This document shows, piece after piece, positions 1 to 8,001 of a stretch of DNA of 64,000 nt. The stretch spans positions 62,001-126,000 of the forward strand of contig NZ_JAHQCX010000014.1 in the NCBI RefSeq assembly GCF_019042245.1, read 5' to 3'. Position numbers and translations under genes: made by a program. The notes under the pieces were generated by a model. That model made no database searches, was not told the origin of the DNA, and saw nothing but the letters and a program-made list of their open reading frames with translations. How positions within the stretch are numbered: the stretch's first letter is position 1; each line of letters opens with the position of its first letter. The stretch comes from Diplocloster modestus. Lineage in GTDB: Bacteria; Bacillota; Clostridia; Lachnospirales; Lachnospiraceae.

Positions 1-212
1 TCCAGGACACTTCCCACCGTAGGCTGTGCAGATTTGATATCCCTGCCCTCCTCCTGGTACATGAAAAAATCACGGCTTTTAAGGGAAACTCCTTCCAGAT
101 ATTCCTTTCCGTCAATGGTAAAAAGCATAGGGACGATAAATACCCCCTCCTGCTCAGCCATTTCTCTTGTAATTCCACTGTTACTGTCTGCAGTAACTGC
201 TATTCTTCTCAC
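1..212 (-). CDS. DegV family protein, N-terminal part (runs off the left edge)
   Basis: Read leftward from a GTG start, the product begins VRRIAVTADSNSGIT and continues through GVFIVPM, the GKEYLEG loop and SAQPTVGSVL. This is the N-terminal signature of the DegV family: a DS-S/N-GI fatty-acid contact motif, then VVPL-type strand, then S-QPS. DegV proteins bind a fatty acid and several act as FakB subunits, presenting it to the kinase FakA for phospholipid synthesis. About 70 of roughly 280 residues are visible. The GTG is preceded by a modest GGCAGG ribosome-binding site. The rest of the gene and any operon partners lie outside the window, so the substrate cannot be judged. Confidence 0.85.
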   Translation of the reverse strand, partial: MRRIAVTADSNSGITREMAEQEGVFIVPMLFTIDGKEYLEGVSLKSRDFFMYQEEGRDIKSAQPTVGSVL

Positions 213-293
213 GCTATGTACCTGCCTTTTATATAAGAATTAATTACTGTTGCCCGAAACCGGTATTAGGTATATAATATTTTCATCATATAC

Positions 294-310
294 TGTTACA
301 AATTGTAACA
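294..310. promoter_or_regulatory. Perfect 17-bp palindrome, candidate TetR operator
   Basis: TGTTACA-AAT-TGTAACA reads identically on both strands except for the 3-bp centre. A further single half-site TGTTACA lies at 347-353, and a TATAAT hexamer sits at 316-321 between them. The palindrome overlaps where the -35 element would be, about 60 bp upstream of the TetR-family gene. This fits autorepression, as is usual in the family. Binding itself is inferred. Confidence 0.6.
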
Positions 311-371
311 TTATGTATAATCAAAATCAAGGCGTTTTACTTGAACTGTTACATATAAGGGGATTCTGTTT

Positions 372-902
372 ATGAAAGCGAAAAGGAACCAGGCAAATGT
401 CCTGGCAAAGGAATGTATGGTATCCGCACTCATGCAATTGTTAGAAACCAAACCGCTGTCTGCCATTTCCGTAACCGAGCTGACGGAGAAGGCCGGCGTG
501 TCCCGCATGACCTATTATCGGAATTATCAGTCAAAAGAGGAGATTTTCCAGGATTATCTGGATGACATCGTGGATTCTTACCGGCGTGATGTGGCTTCCT
601 GGCCGTCCAAAGGGAATTATAACGATTACCGGAACTTGCTGCACTGTTTCCGGTATTTTAAGAAATATAAAGATTTTATCCGCGGCCTCATTGACAGCAA
701 TATGGGGGATATGGTTTTGAAGGCGCTGACGGATTACATCAACGAGACTTATTACCGGGAGGATCTGGGGCAGAAATTCTACTATTCTCTTCATTCCTTC
801 TCCGGCGCCCTGTACAATATATACCGGGCATGGATTGAACATAACACAATGGAAGAGCCTGAGGAAATGGCCCTGGTACTGTGCGGGTTGTTTCAGAAGT
901 AG
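372..902 (+). CDS. TetR/AcrR family transcriptional regulator
   Basis: A 176-aa protein with an N-terminal TetR DNA-binding domain: helix-turn-helix at about residues 30-55 (ISVTELTEKAGVSRMTYYRNY, then SKEEIF). The remaining 110 residues form the helical ligand domain, which resembles the short C-terminal domain common in Clostridia. The ATG follows AAGGGG. It probably represses its own promoter through the palindrome at 294-310. The gene converges on the yoaK-like gene with only 1 bp between the stop codons, so no terminator fits between them. No efflux pump lies adjacent, so the regulated target may be itself or the divergent degV-like gene. The ligand is unknown. Confidence 0.9.
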   Translation: MKAKRNQANVLAKECMVSALMQLLETKPLSAISVTELTEKAGVSRMTYYRNYQSKEEIFQDYLDDIVDSYRRDVASWPSKGNYNDYRNLLHCFRYFKKYKDFIRGLIDSNMGDMVLKALTDYINETYYREDLGQKFYYSLHSFSGALYNIYRAWIEHNTMEEPEEMALVLCGLFQK

Positions 903-903
903 A

Positions 904-1602
904 TCATTCCCGGATAGCCCTCTTGCTTTTTGGGATGTCTTCTTTTATGAACATCAGGATAAATCCGGCCATCAACAGCATAGCCGCCAGCCAGATCGAG
1001 CGCTCTCCCAGCCGTATACTCATAAGTGCGCCTGCGGCCGCCCCTACGGCAAAAATCAGGATTACAAAATAGTAATGCAGGCTCTTTTTCCTCAGATTTT
1101 TATCCCGGGTGATGTGGTACTTACAGAGCATTTCCGTTGCGCTTCGCATATTTCCAATACACATGGTGGTGGCGCAGGGGATCCCTCTGAATTTCCGAAA
1201 GCTGTTCACCTGCATGGCGCAGGCAAATGACATCATCATATTTGCCAGGCCGTTCAAAGACTGGGGAAGAAAACCGACGATCAGAAGAAGAAGTATCTCG
1301 ATCGCCAGTACGATCTGCCGCCAGTGTATCCGGCTGTAGTCTTTATACCGGTGATGTACCCATTCAGTAATATAGACTCCGGCCAGGAACGCGGCCAGAG
1401 GAAGCAGATAGCGAAGGACCAGATCCCAGTTTCCCTGGGCCAGGTTCTGGCCAAGCAGCACGATATTCCCGGTCTGTGCGTTGGCGAATACTTTCCCCCG
1501 GCAGTTGTAGGAATAGGCATCCTGAAAACCTCCGGCCAGTGTCAGAAATACTGCCAGAGTCATGGACTCCGACATTTGTTTGCAGGCTTTTTTCGCTGTC
1601 AT
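904..1602 (-). CDS. YoaK/DUF1275 family membrane protein
   Basis: A 232-aa integral membrane protein of the DUF1275 (YoaK) family. It has about six hydrophobic segments. Family landmarks are the early AGGFQDAYSY segment, the QTGNIVLLG motif at about residues 43-51, and a second TTMCIGNMRS motif near 145-154, which gives the pseudo-repeat typical of the family. Biochemical function is not established; a transport role is usually assumed. The start ATG has an AGAGGA site 7 bp upstream. It is divergent from the LysR-type gene, sharing a 141-bp intergenic region, so that regulator is the obvious candidate to control it. Confidence 0.88.
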   Translation of the reverse strand: MTAKKACKQMSESMTLAVFLTLAGGFQDAYSYNCRGKVFANAQTGNIVLLGQNLAQGNWDLVLRYLLPLAAFLAGVYITEWVHHRYKDYSRIHWRQIVLAIEILLLLIVGFLPQSLNGLANMMMSFACAMQVNSFRKFRGIPCATTMCIGNMRSATEMLCKYHITRDKNLRKKSLHYYFVILIFAVGAAAGALMSIRLGERSIWLAAMLLMAGFILMFIKEDIPKSKRAIRE

Positions 1603-1704
1603 TCTAATATCCTCTGAAATAATTTCATCATATACATCTGGAAGGCTGATTTTTTTACTATTTTATATTAAACTTATACATGGATATATGTAAAATATAT
1701 ATTT

Positions 1705-1723
1705 AAGATAATGATAATATCTT
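1705..1723. promoter_or_regulatory. Imperfect inverted repeat, possible LysR box
   Basis: AAGATA-N7-TATCTT lies in the AT-rich divergent region between the yoaK-like and lysR-like genes. The size and position fit a LysR T-N11-A type site. No consensus for this regulator is known, so the assignment rests on position and symmetry only. Confidence 0.35.
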
Positions 1724-1743
1724 TTTGATATGGAGTAGCTTTT

Positions 1744-2700
1744 ATGAATATATCTTATGAGCATTACCGGATCTTTTATTATGTGGCAAAATATGGAAGT
1801 TTTACCAGGGCTGCGAATGCGCTGATGAACGGTCAGCCGAACATCACCCGTTCGATGAACCTGCTGGAACATGAACTGGGCTGCCGGTTATTCACACGCT
1901 CAAACCGTGGAGTCCGGCTGACTCCGGAAGGGCAGAAGCTTTATGAGCATGTGGCATCCGCTGTGGCCCGTCTGGAAACGGCAGAAGAAACGCTTCGGCG
2001 GGAGTGCGCGCTGGAAAGCGGTCTGGTATCGCTCGGCGCCACGGAAACGGCCCTTTACGGGCTTCTGCTTCAAAAGCTCAGGGAATTCCATACCGTTTTC
2101 CCCGGAGTCCGGTTCCGGATCTCCAACCACTCCACCCCCCAGGCGGTCGATGCCCTCAAGGACGCTCTTGTGGATTTTGCCGTAGTCACTACACCCACGG
2201 ATGTCACCAGACCTCTCGTGGAAATCCCTCTGATTTCCTATCGGGAGATCCTGACCGGCGGGCCCGGGTTCGCCTTTCTGGCTGAACAAACACAGCATCT
2301 AAGTGAACTGACGGGATATTCGTTCGTCGGACTTGGTCCACACACGAAATCCTATGAATTTTTCCACCGCTATTACCAGGATCTGCATCTGGCCTTGCAG
2401 CCGGAGTTGGAAGCGGCTACCGCCGACCAGGTCCTTCTGATGATCAAAAACAATCTGGGAATCGGTTTTCTGCCGGAAGGGCTCGCAGAAGACGCGCTGC
2501 AAAAAAGAGAGATCTGTCAGATTCCGGTCTATGAAGAGCTTCCGGAAAGACAGATCTGCCTTGTGGTGGACACAGAGCGCACTTTGAGTATCGCCGCTCA
2601 GAAATTACTGGGGATGCTGCGCCAAGGCCAGGACTGCATTACAAAAAACTCCGCTGCCGGCTCATCTGCCCGCGATTCTCTGTATCGCGAACTTTCCTGA
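1744..2700 (+). CDS. LysR family transcriptional regulator
   Basis: A 318-aa LysR regulator. The N-terminal winged HTH covers about residues 1-60 (YVAKYGSFTRAANALMNGQP, then RSMNLLEHELGCRLF), and a substrate-binding domain follows from about residue 90. The start follows GGAGTAGC. LysR proteins usually activate a divergent gene in response to a small molecule; here the divergent neighbour is the DUF1275 membrane protein. The 3' end overlaps the convergent oxidoreductase gene by 39 bp, which is unusual but both reading frames are intact. The last 20 residues may therefore be a lineage-specific tail. Confidence 0.92.
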   Translation: MNISYEHYRIFYYVAKYGSFTRAANALMNGQPNITRSMNLLEHELGCRLFTRSNRGVRLTPEGQKLYEHVASAVARLETAEETLRRECALESGLVSLGATETALYGLLLQKLREFHTVFPGVRFRISNHSTPQAVDALKDALVDFAVVTTPTDVTRPLVEIPLISYREILTGGPGFAFLAEQTQHLSELTGYSFVGLGPHTKSYEFFHRYYQDLHLALQPELEAATADQVLLMIKNNLGIGFLPEGLAEDALQKREICQIPVYEELPERQICLVVDTERTLSIAAQKLLGMLRQGQDCITKNSAAGSSARDSLYRELS

Positions 2701-4197
2701 GATGGCGGCGCCCGGCAGTCCGCCCGGAGGATTGATCCATTGACCCGCTAAGATCACATTTGGCAAGCCTACGATCCCGGCGGGAGGGTAGGGCTGTTTC
2801 GCACTCTTCTTTGTTATGGTAAAGGACTGATAGAACCCTTTGTAAGCCCCACAGTAGCGCTGATAGGTTAGAGGCGTCCAGGTGTCCAGCAGCCGTAACT
2901 TTCCTTTACAGGCTGGATATCGGAATTCCAGCTCTAACCGGATCTTTTCTGCCAGTTCTGCCTTCTTAGCCTTATATGCTTCACGGTCATAACCCAGCTC
3001 TTTCCAGTAATCATACAGTTCTTCCGAACCGCCCAACAGTGTCTGTATGATCTGTTTTCCGGGCGGAGCGAACGATGGTTCATAGGCGTATGTCTTTACT
3101 GTCAGCCGGGGTTTCACTCCCGGCGCGAAACACAGGTTCGCGCAGTCCAGAATCTCATCGGCTTCTATGGGATCCTGCCCGCAGTCCAGAGCAAAGGCGG
3201 TCTGAAACGTGCTGTATACGGGGTAAGCTTCTCTGTCCTCATACATACTTCGAAGTAATTCTCCCATATAATCCTCCGGCATCAGTTTTCCGAAAGTAAT
3301 ACTGGTATCACAGGCCGGTATAATATAATTACCGTATTCGGCAGTGCCATCCGCCAACCGTACGCCGATTGCTCTGGCCGGCTTCACAGTACCTGCTTTT
3401 CCTGCCTCCGGTCTTCCGGAAAATCCGTTATCTTTTCCCATGTCCAGCAGGATCTGTACTACTTCGGTCCCTTCCCGCAGAACGCCCCCCAGCTCCTGAA
3501 ACCGTGTCTTCATGCGCATGGCCGTGGCGCTGGAACCACCCTCCGGAATGCCGCCGTCCCCGCTTACAAAATTGCCATAGGCCATGGGAAAGGAATGTGC
3601 CAGGGATTCTTCCGTACAAAAGTCTGACAGCACACTGCGGATCAACGGATGCTTAAACTGCGCAGCCAGATCCCTGGTATCCATACCCTTATAGCGGCTG
3701 AACAGCTTCAGGGCCGGGGACATGGATTTCATCATTTTGATCCCATCCAGCGCCCGGAACATCTCCGGAGGCTTTTTTGCGGGTATCTGTACTTTTTTCG
3801 CTATCCGGCAGGAATCCATCAGTTTGCTGATCGCGGGGGCATCTTCGGGGGACAGGGCTTTCATCTCCTGTTCCGTGCGGTCGATATCCTGCCAGAGGGT
3901 CAGCGACTGCCCATTCAGCCAGGACGTATACATCCGGTCATTTCTGTGAATTTTGATATGTTCTCCCACTACTCCCACGGTTTTCCACGTTTCATACAGC
4001 TCGGTCCCGGGCGTGGTTCCCATAAGCCAATGAATGCAGTTGTCGATATGGTATCCCTGCCGGTCCCATCCGGTGCATTCTCCTCCCGCGATCGTATGCT
4101 TTTCATACAGGGTAACCTCATATCCGGCTTTCGCCGCATAGATTCCGGCTGTCAGGCCGCTGATCCCGGCGCCGATAATCAGTATCTTTTCTCTCAT
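2662..4197 (-). CDS. Phytoene desaturase-like FAD-dependent oxidoreductase
   Basis: A 511-aa flavoprotein of the phytoene desaturase/CrtI-like NAD(P)-FAD family. The Rossmann dinucleotide motif is at the extreme N-terminus (IIGAGISGLTAGIYAAKAG, followed by the acidic residue in LYEKH). The C-terminus has the family's second FAD segment, LAGQWINPPGGLPGAAISGK. No carotenoid genes lie nearby, so a carotenoid role should not be assumed; gut Clostridia carry many such proteins of unknown substrate. Its start overlaps the stop of the upstream HTH-AbrB gene by 4 bp (ATGA), so the two are translationally coupled and probably functionally linked. Confidence 0.85.
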   Translation of the reverse strand: MREKILIIGAGISGLTAGIYAAKAGYEVTLYEKHTIAGGECTGWDRQGYHIDNCIHWLMGTTPGTELYETWKTVGVVGEHIKIHRNDRMYTSWLNGQSLTLWQDIDRTEQEMKALSPEDAPAISKLMDSCRIAKKVQIPAKKPPEMFRALDGIKMMKSMSPALKLFSRYKGMDTRDLAAQFKHPLIRSVLSDFCTEESLAHSFPMAYGNFVSGDGGIPEGGSSATAMRMKTRFQELGGVLREGTEVVQILLDMGKDNGFSGRPEAGKAGTVKPARAIGVRLADGTAEYGNYIIPACDTSITFGKLMPEDYMGELLRSMYEDREAYPVYSTFQTAFALDCGQDPIEADEILDCANLCFAPGVKPRLTVKTYAYEPSFAPPGKQIIQTLLGGSEELYDYWKELGYDREAYKAKKAELAEKIRLELEFRYPACKGKLRLLDTWTPLTYQRYCGAYKGFYQSFTITKKSAKQPYPPAGIVGLPNVILAGQWINPPGGLPGAAISGKFAIQRIAGR

Positions 4198-4622
4198 ATG
4201 CCGTCTCCGCCTTTCTCCAGGATCTCATGGGCCAGGTTCAAAAAGACCTCAGCCTTTACAATCGCGATTCCCTGTTCCTCGTCACCCACCACCATAAGGC
4301 TTTCGCCTGGGTGGATATCAAAAATTTCACGGGCTTTTTTGGGGATGACGATCTGACCGCGCTCACCAACTGTGACTGCTCCGAAGATGTGTTTTCCTTT
4401 GGGCGGAATCGGGACCGATTCCTTTTTAGAATCGTGATTCACCAAATTATCCAGGGTTACCTGATACAGCTTCGCCAGCAGCATACTGTTGGACAGATCC
4501 GGTACCGTCTCACCGCTCTCCCACTTAGCCACCGCCTGCCGGGATACCCCCACTTTTTCCGCCACCTGTTCCTGTGAATAGCCGTGCGCTTTCCGCAGGA
4601 AAGTGAGATTTTCTGAAATCAT
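4194..4622 (-). CDS. HTH (XRE/Cro) - SpoVT/AbrB fusion transcriptional regulator
   Basis: A 142-aa protein with two DNA-binding modules. Residues about 5-60 form a Cro/C1-type HTH (LTFLRKAHGYSQEQVAEKVG, then SRQAVAKWESG). Residues about 85-130 form an AbrB-like swapped-hairpin domain (GERGQIVIPKKAREIFDI, then GESLMVVGDE). The start was chosen at position 4622 because AGGAGGTG lies 9 bp upstream; the open frame continues further upstream without a comparable site. The stop overlaps the oxidoreductase start by 4 bp, indicating a two-gene operon. The effector is unknown. Confidence 0.88.
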   Translation of the reverse strand: MISENLTFLRKAHGYSQEQVAEKVGVSRQAVAKWESGETVPDLSNSMLLAKLYQVTLDNLVNHDSKKESVPIPPKGKHIFGAVTVGERGQIVIPKKAREIFDIHPGESLMVVGDEEQGIAIVKAEVFLNLAHEILEKGGDGI

Positions 4623-4793
4623 ATTTTTCACACCTCCTGCATTAAGTGTAGCACCTTTCTCCGGAAATACCACCAACAAAAAGTACCAGGTTCTGTTATC
4701 TTTGGTTGCGTTTCGATGAACCCCAAGACACATAACCGGATGAGTTGCCCGCTAACGCTGCTTTGCAAAAGGCGATGATACGGCGGGCAGTAA

Positions 4794-5771
4794 TTATTGC
4801 AGATAATCCGAGTCCCCTTTCAGATATATAAATTCTTCCGGCGTCAATTCTATATCCGCAGCCGTCATACTGTCCTCAAACTGTTCCGGCGTCCGGGGGC
4901 CGATCAAAGCCCCCGAAGGGAACGGCGCACTGGTCAGATAAGCCAATATTACCGCAGACAGGGGCAGATCCTTATCTTCCGCTAACCTGACCGCCCTTTT
5001 ATATCTTGCGATATTCCGGGGACTTCCATAGAGAGCCAGCAGGTTCTCCGGCACTGCTTTACCGCCGCCATCGCGGTATTTCTGAAAAAAGCCCCTGGCC
5101 TGCGATTCATATGCAAATACCGCCATATCTGCAGTCCTGTGATAATCGAACGCTTCCGCTGTCATATTCGTGCAGCCTCCCCATGGATAATGCCTCATAT
5201 CCGCATCCGCCATGCTCCAGAGCAGCTGGTTCGCCGCAAAACCTTCCAGGCCGTGTGCAGCTGCATAGGCCTGTGCCTGACAGATCCTGTCCGGCTCCCA
5301 GTTGGAGCAGCCGAAGTGCCGGATGAGTCCCACTTTTCTGAAATCATTCAAGTACTCTATGATCTCTCCAACCGGTAAGCTCCTATCATCCCTATGCAGG
5401 TAAAACAGATCAATTGAGTCCGTCTGCAGCGCCGCGAGACTTTCCTCGATATCTGAACGGACCGACTCTATGTCCAGCCTGGACCGGGTAAAATCCTTTA
5501 CGTCCGGATGCCCTCCCTTTGTCTCCACGATAAACCTGTTACGACAGCCTCTGGATTTCAGCCAGTTACCGATATGGATATCGCAGATATTGGTTCCCGC
5601 AGGAAAAAATTTCCCATATACATTGGCAGAATCCAACAGATTACCGCCTGCATCCCTGTACATATCCAGAATCCGGTAAGCGTCTGTCACAGGACCCTCG
5701 ACGGAGCAGATTGAACCCATGGATAATACCGCCGGGCGCAGTTCGGTATGCGGGATTTGTACGTATCTCAT
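4794..5771 (-). CDS. Aldo/keto reductase family oxidoreductase
   Basis: A 325-aa aldo/keto reductase, an NAD(P)H-dependent (alpha/beta)8-barrel enzyme. Visible family features are the LLDSANVYG catalytic Asp-x-x-x-Tyr motif near residues 45-55, the following Lys in VETKGG, the active-site His in YLHRDD, and the cofactor-binding C-terminus (SAPFPSGALIGPRTPEQF). A GGAGG site supports the start at 5771; the open frame extends upstream into the cupin gene but that extension is not needed. The gene overlaps the cupin by 4 bp and ends the carbohydrate ABC operon, which suggests it acts on the imported sugar or a derivative. Confidence 0.88.
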   Translation of the reverse strand: MRYVQIPHTELRPAVLSMGSICSVEGPVTDAYRILDMYRDAGGNLLDSANVYGKFFPAGTNICDIHIGNWLKSRGCRNRFIVETKGGHPDVKDFTRSRLDIESVRSDIEESLAALQTDSIDLFYLHRDDRSLPVGEIIEYLNDFRKVGLIRHFGCSNWEPDRICQAQAYAAAHGLEGFAANQLLWSMADADMRHYPWGGCTNMTAEAFDYHRTADMAVFAYESQARGFFQKYRDGGGKAVPENLLALYGSPRNIARYKRAVRLAEDKDLPLSAVILAYLTSAPFPSGALIGPRTPEQFEDSMTAADIELTPEEFIYLKGDSDYLQ

Positions 5772-6115
5772 AGCGCACCTTCCTCCTTCGCATCCCAGAG
5801 AAGACAGATCCAGACTCCCTCCTCGTCGGAAGCATTCACCACTTTGTGGCGGATGTTGGAGGGGATCGTAATGACGTCTCCGGGCTTCACCGAATAGGAT
5901 TGATCCCCTACTTCGATAATAAAGCTGCCGGAATAGACGATGTTGACTTCTTCCTTCTGATGATACTCGTCGTCGGATTCTGTCCGCGGAGGGATGCGGC
6001 CCCATAATGACTCAAACTCCGGATGCACCCCCTCCCGGTCCATCAGCTGGTCTATCATCATACGCCCGTCCAGCAGCACGACCCAGTTATCACGGTCAAA
6101 AACTTTCTTTCCCAT
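5768..6115 (-). CDS. Cupin domain protein
   Basis: A 115-aa single-domain cupin. The first cupin motif region (EYHQKEEVNIVYSGSFIIEV) and second motif (KPGDVITIPSNIRHKVVN) are clear, with metal-ligand candidates His, Glu and the later His. Small cupins next to sugar transport genes act as isomerases, epimerases or regulators. The position between permease and aldo/keto reductase genes suggests sugar metabolism. GGAGG precedes the ATG; there are 16 bp to the upstream permease gene and a 4-bp overlap with the downstream reductase, so it is in the same operon. Confidence 0.85.
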   Translation of the reverse strand: MGKKVFDRDNWVVLLDGRMMIDQLMDREGVHPEFESLWGRIPPRTESDDEYHQKEEVNIVYSGSFIIEVGDQSYSVKPGDVITIPSNIRHKVVNASDEEGVWICLLWDAKEEGAL

Positions 6116-6131
6116 ATGTAATCCTCCATTC

Positions 6132-6977
6132 TTATTTTAAGATCGAACTGGCACTGATCGCTTTCTCCACCTGTTTACTGAAGAACAGATAAATCATGAT
6201 CGGTATAAAACTGGTGATCACCATAGCGGCAAACAGTCCTCCGAAATTACTGCCGGATCGGGTGGAATATCCAAGCAGCATCAGCGGCAGCGTCTTTTTC
6301 CCGTCACTATTCAGCAATACCAGGGAATAGATGAACTCATTCCAGCTATTTAGAAAGATATAGATACTCATGGCCGCGATCGGCGATTTCAACAGCGGAA
6401 AGATAATACCAAAAAACAGCCGGAAGATTCCGCATCCGTCCATAATAGCCGCTTCCTCCATCTCATATGGAATCCCCTTGAGGAATCCGGATGCTATCAT
6501 GGTAGAGATTCCGATATTAAAGGCTGATATCACGATAATGATAGAAAGCGGATTGTCCACCAGATGCAGTTTCCGCATCAAAATGAAGATCGGGATCACC
6601 ACGATCTGGGACGGGAGCAAGATTCCCAGCATGGCGATGGACATCCCTTGTTTTTTATATTTCCACTGCATTCTCGTCAAAGCATACGCAAGCATGGTCG
6701 AAATCACTACCGTCAGCGCGATCGTGAGCAAGGTATAGATAACGCTGTTTGTAAAATACCGGAACACATGCCGGTTCACGACAGCGTCATAATAATTGCC
6801 CAGATATAGCTCTGTGGGAAGCCCGAAGGTATCTCCCGTGACGATCTGTTCCGTGTGACGGAAAGAATTGACGATCAGCCAGTAGATGGGATAAAGTGTC
6901 GTGACCACCACGCAGCCCAGCACAGCCGTCACCAGCCTGCGCGCACATTTGCTTTGTATTTCATTCGGATTCTTCAT
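6132..6977 (-). CDS. Carbohydrate ABC transporter permease (MalG/UgpE type)
   Basis: A 281-aa inner-membrane permease with six predicted segments. The EAA loop that docks the ATPase is seen as EMEEAAIMDGCGIFRLFFGI followed by PLLKSP at about residues 190-215. This placement and the start of the product resemble MalG/UgpE (CUT1 family). The ATG at 6977 was preferred over an in-frame upstream codon because GAGGAGGGG lies just before it. It follows the second permease by 13 bp. No ATPase gene is present in the locus; CUT1 systems in Firmicutes often share a distant MsmK-like ATPase. Confidence 0.93.
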   Translation of the reverse strand: MKNPNEIQSKCARRLVTAVLGCVVVTTLYPIYWLIVNSFRHTEQIVTGDTFGLPTELYLGNYYDAVVNRHVFRYFTNSVIYTLLTIALTVVISTMLAYALTRMQWKYKKQGMSIAMLGILLPSQIVVIPIFILMRKLHLVDNPLSIIIVISAFNIGISTMIASGFLKGIPYEMEEAAIMDGCGIFRLFFGIIFPLLKSPIAAMSIYIFLNSWNEFIYSLVLLNSDGKKTLPLMLLGYSTRSGSNFGGLFAAMVITSFIPIMIYLFFSKQVEKAISASSILK

Positions 6978-6990
6978 CTTTTCCCCTCCT

Positions 6991-7875
6991 CTAGTATTCC
7001 ACATCCTGATCGCGGAAGAGCAAATGAATCACCGCCAGAATCCCGATACTCTCCACGATGGTCACTGCAGCGATCGCACAGGACAGTCCCAGTCTGGAAT
7101 TAGAAAACGCCTCCCGATAGATCAGCATCATGACTGTCATCGTAAGATCTCCGGGACCTCCCTTGGTCATTACATACACCTGAGGAAAGGTATAGAATCC
7201 CCCGATGGTATTGATAATAATGCATGTCTTAATAATATTCCTGCACAACGGATATGTAATAAACCGGGACACCTGCCAGTAATTTGCCCCGTCGATCTTC
7301 GCCGCCTCATAATAGGAGACCGGTACCGCCATAATCCCCGTATATACGAGCAGGATCGTCATCCCCAGCACCCACCACATACCCACGATCGCCACACAGA
7401 TCATAGCCGTATGCTGATTGGACAGCCATGAGGTTTTCCAGGAAGACAGATGCAGAAAGTCCAGTAATTTATTCAGCACACCCCATTCCGAATGGTAAAT
7501 CGAAAGCCACAGCTGTGAGATCACACTAATCGACAGGACAAAGGGTATCAGATAAGACGTCTTATAAAATCTCTGCACCCTTGTCTTAAGTCCACAGGTC
7601 AGAAACGCGATAACCGTTCCCAACAGTGCGATTCCCACCGTAGCAAATAAAGCAAGCCCCAGTGACTTCCAATTCGCATTTATAAAATAATTCTCTTCAA
7701 ACAGCTGTCTGAAATTATTTAGTCCCGCGAACTCACGGAAAGAAATCCCGTCCGTCTTCTGTAACGCCAGATAAAAGATATTGAATATGGGATAGATCAC
7801 CAGGCTTAAGAACAGAATTCCCGCCGGTGCACAGAACAGAATAATATTCCGTTTCCTCCCCAATACTCTTTTCAT
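6991..7875 (-). CDS. Carbohydrate ABC transporter permease (MalF/UgpA type)
   Basis: A 294-aa CUT1 permease starting MKRVLGRKRNIILFCAPAG, with the first membrane segment immediately after. The EAA motif appears as SYYEAAKIDGANYWQVSRFI, followed by TYPLC, and the downstream MTKGGPGDLT segment is typical of MalF/UgpA homologues. The start at 7875 has GGGAGTGG upstream. With the next permease it forms the heterodimeric channel for the lipoprotein encoded just upstream. A strong stem-loop (7905-7944) separates it from the binding-protein gene. Confidence 0.93.
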   Translation of the reverse strand: MKRVLGRKRNIILFCAPAGILFLSLVIYPIFNIFYLALQKTDGISFREFAGLNNFRQLFEENYFINANWKSLGLALFATVGIALLGTVIAFLTCGLKTRVQRFYKTSYLIPFVLSISVISQLWLSIYHSEWGVLNKLLDFLHLSSWKTSWLSNQHTAMICVAIVGMWWVLGMTILLVYTGIMAVPVSYYEAAKIDGANYWQVSRFITYPLCRNIIKTCIIINTIGGFYTFPQVYVMTKGGPGDLTMTVMMLIYREAFSNSRLGLSCAIAAVTIVESIGILAVIHLLFRDQDVEY

Positions 7876-7904
7876 TTGCACCACTCCCTTGCTTTTTTCG
7901 TAAA

Positions 7905-7944
7905 ATGGGGCTGCCACCTCAGAAACAGCAGGCGGCAGCCCCAT
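7905..7944 (-). terminator. Intercistronic stem-loop after binding-protein gene
   Basis: An 11-bp perfect stem (ATGGGGCTGCC pairing with GGCAGCCCCAT) with an 18-nt loop, followed on the transcribed strand by only ATTTTA. It is likely a leaky terminator or mRNA-stabilising stem that keeps the binding protein in excess over the permeases. Confidence 0.65.
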
Positions 7945-8001
7945 CATCATGATCTTCATATAGCATCCGTTCCCGCACGGATCACTGCTTTTGCCACTTT
8001 T

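Noticed and set aside
3649-4356. 235-residue plus-strand open frame opposite the phytoene-desaturase-like gene
   Set aside because: It is antisense to a gene with clear family motifs, has no ribosome-binding site and no recognisable domain.
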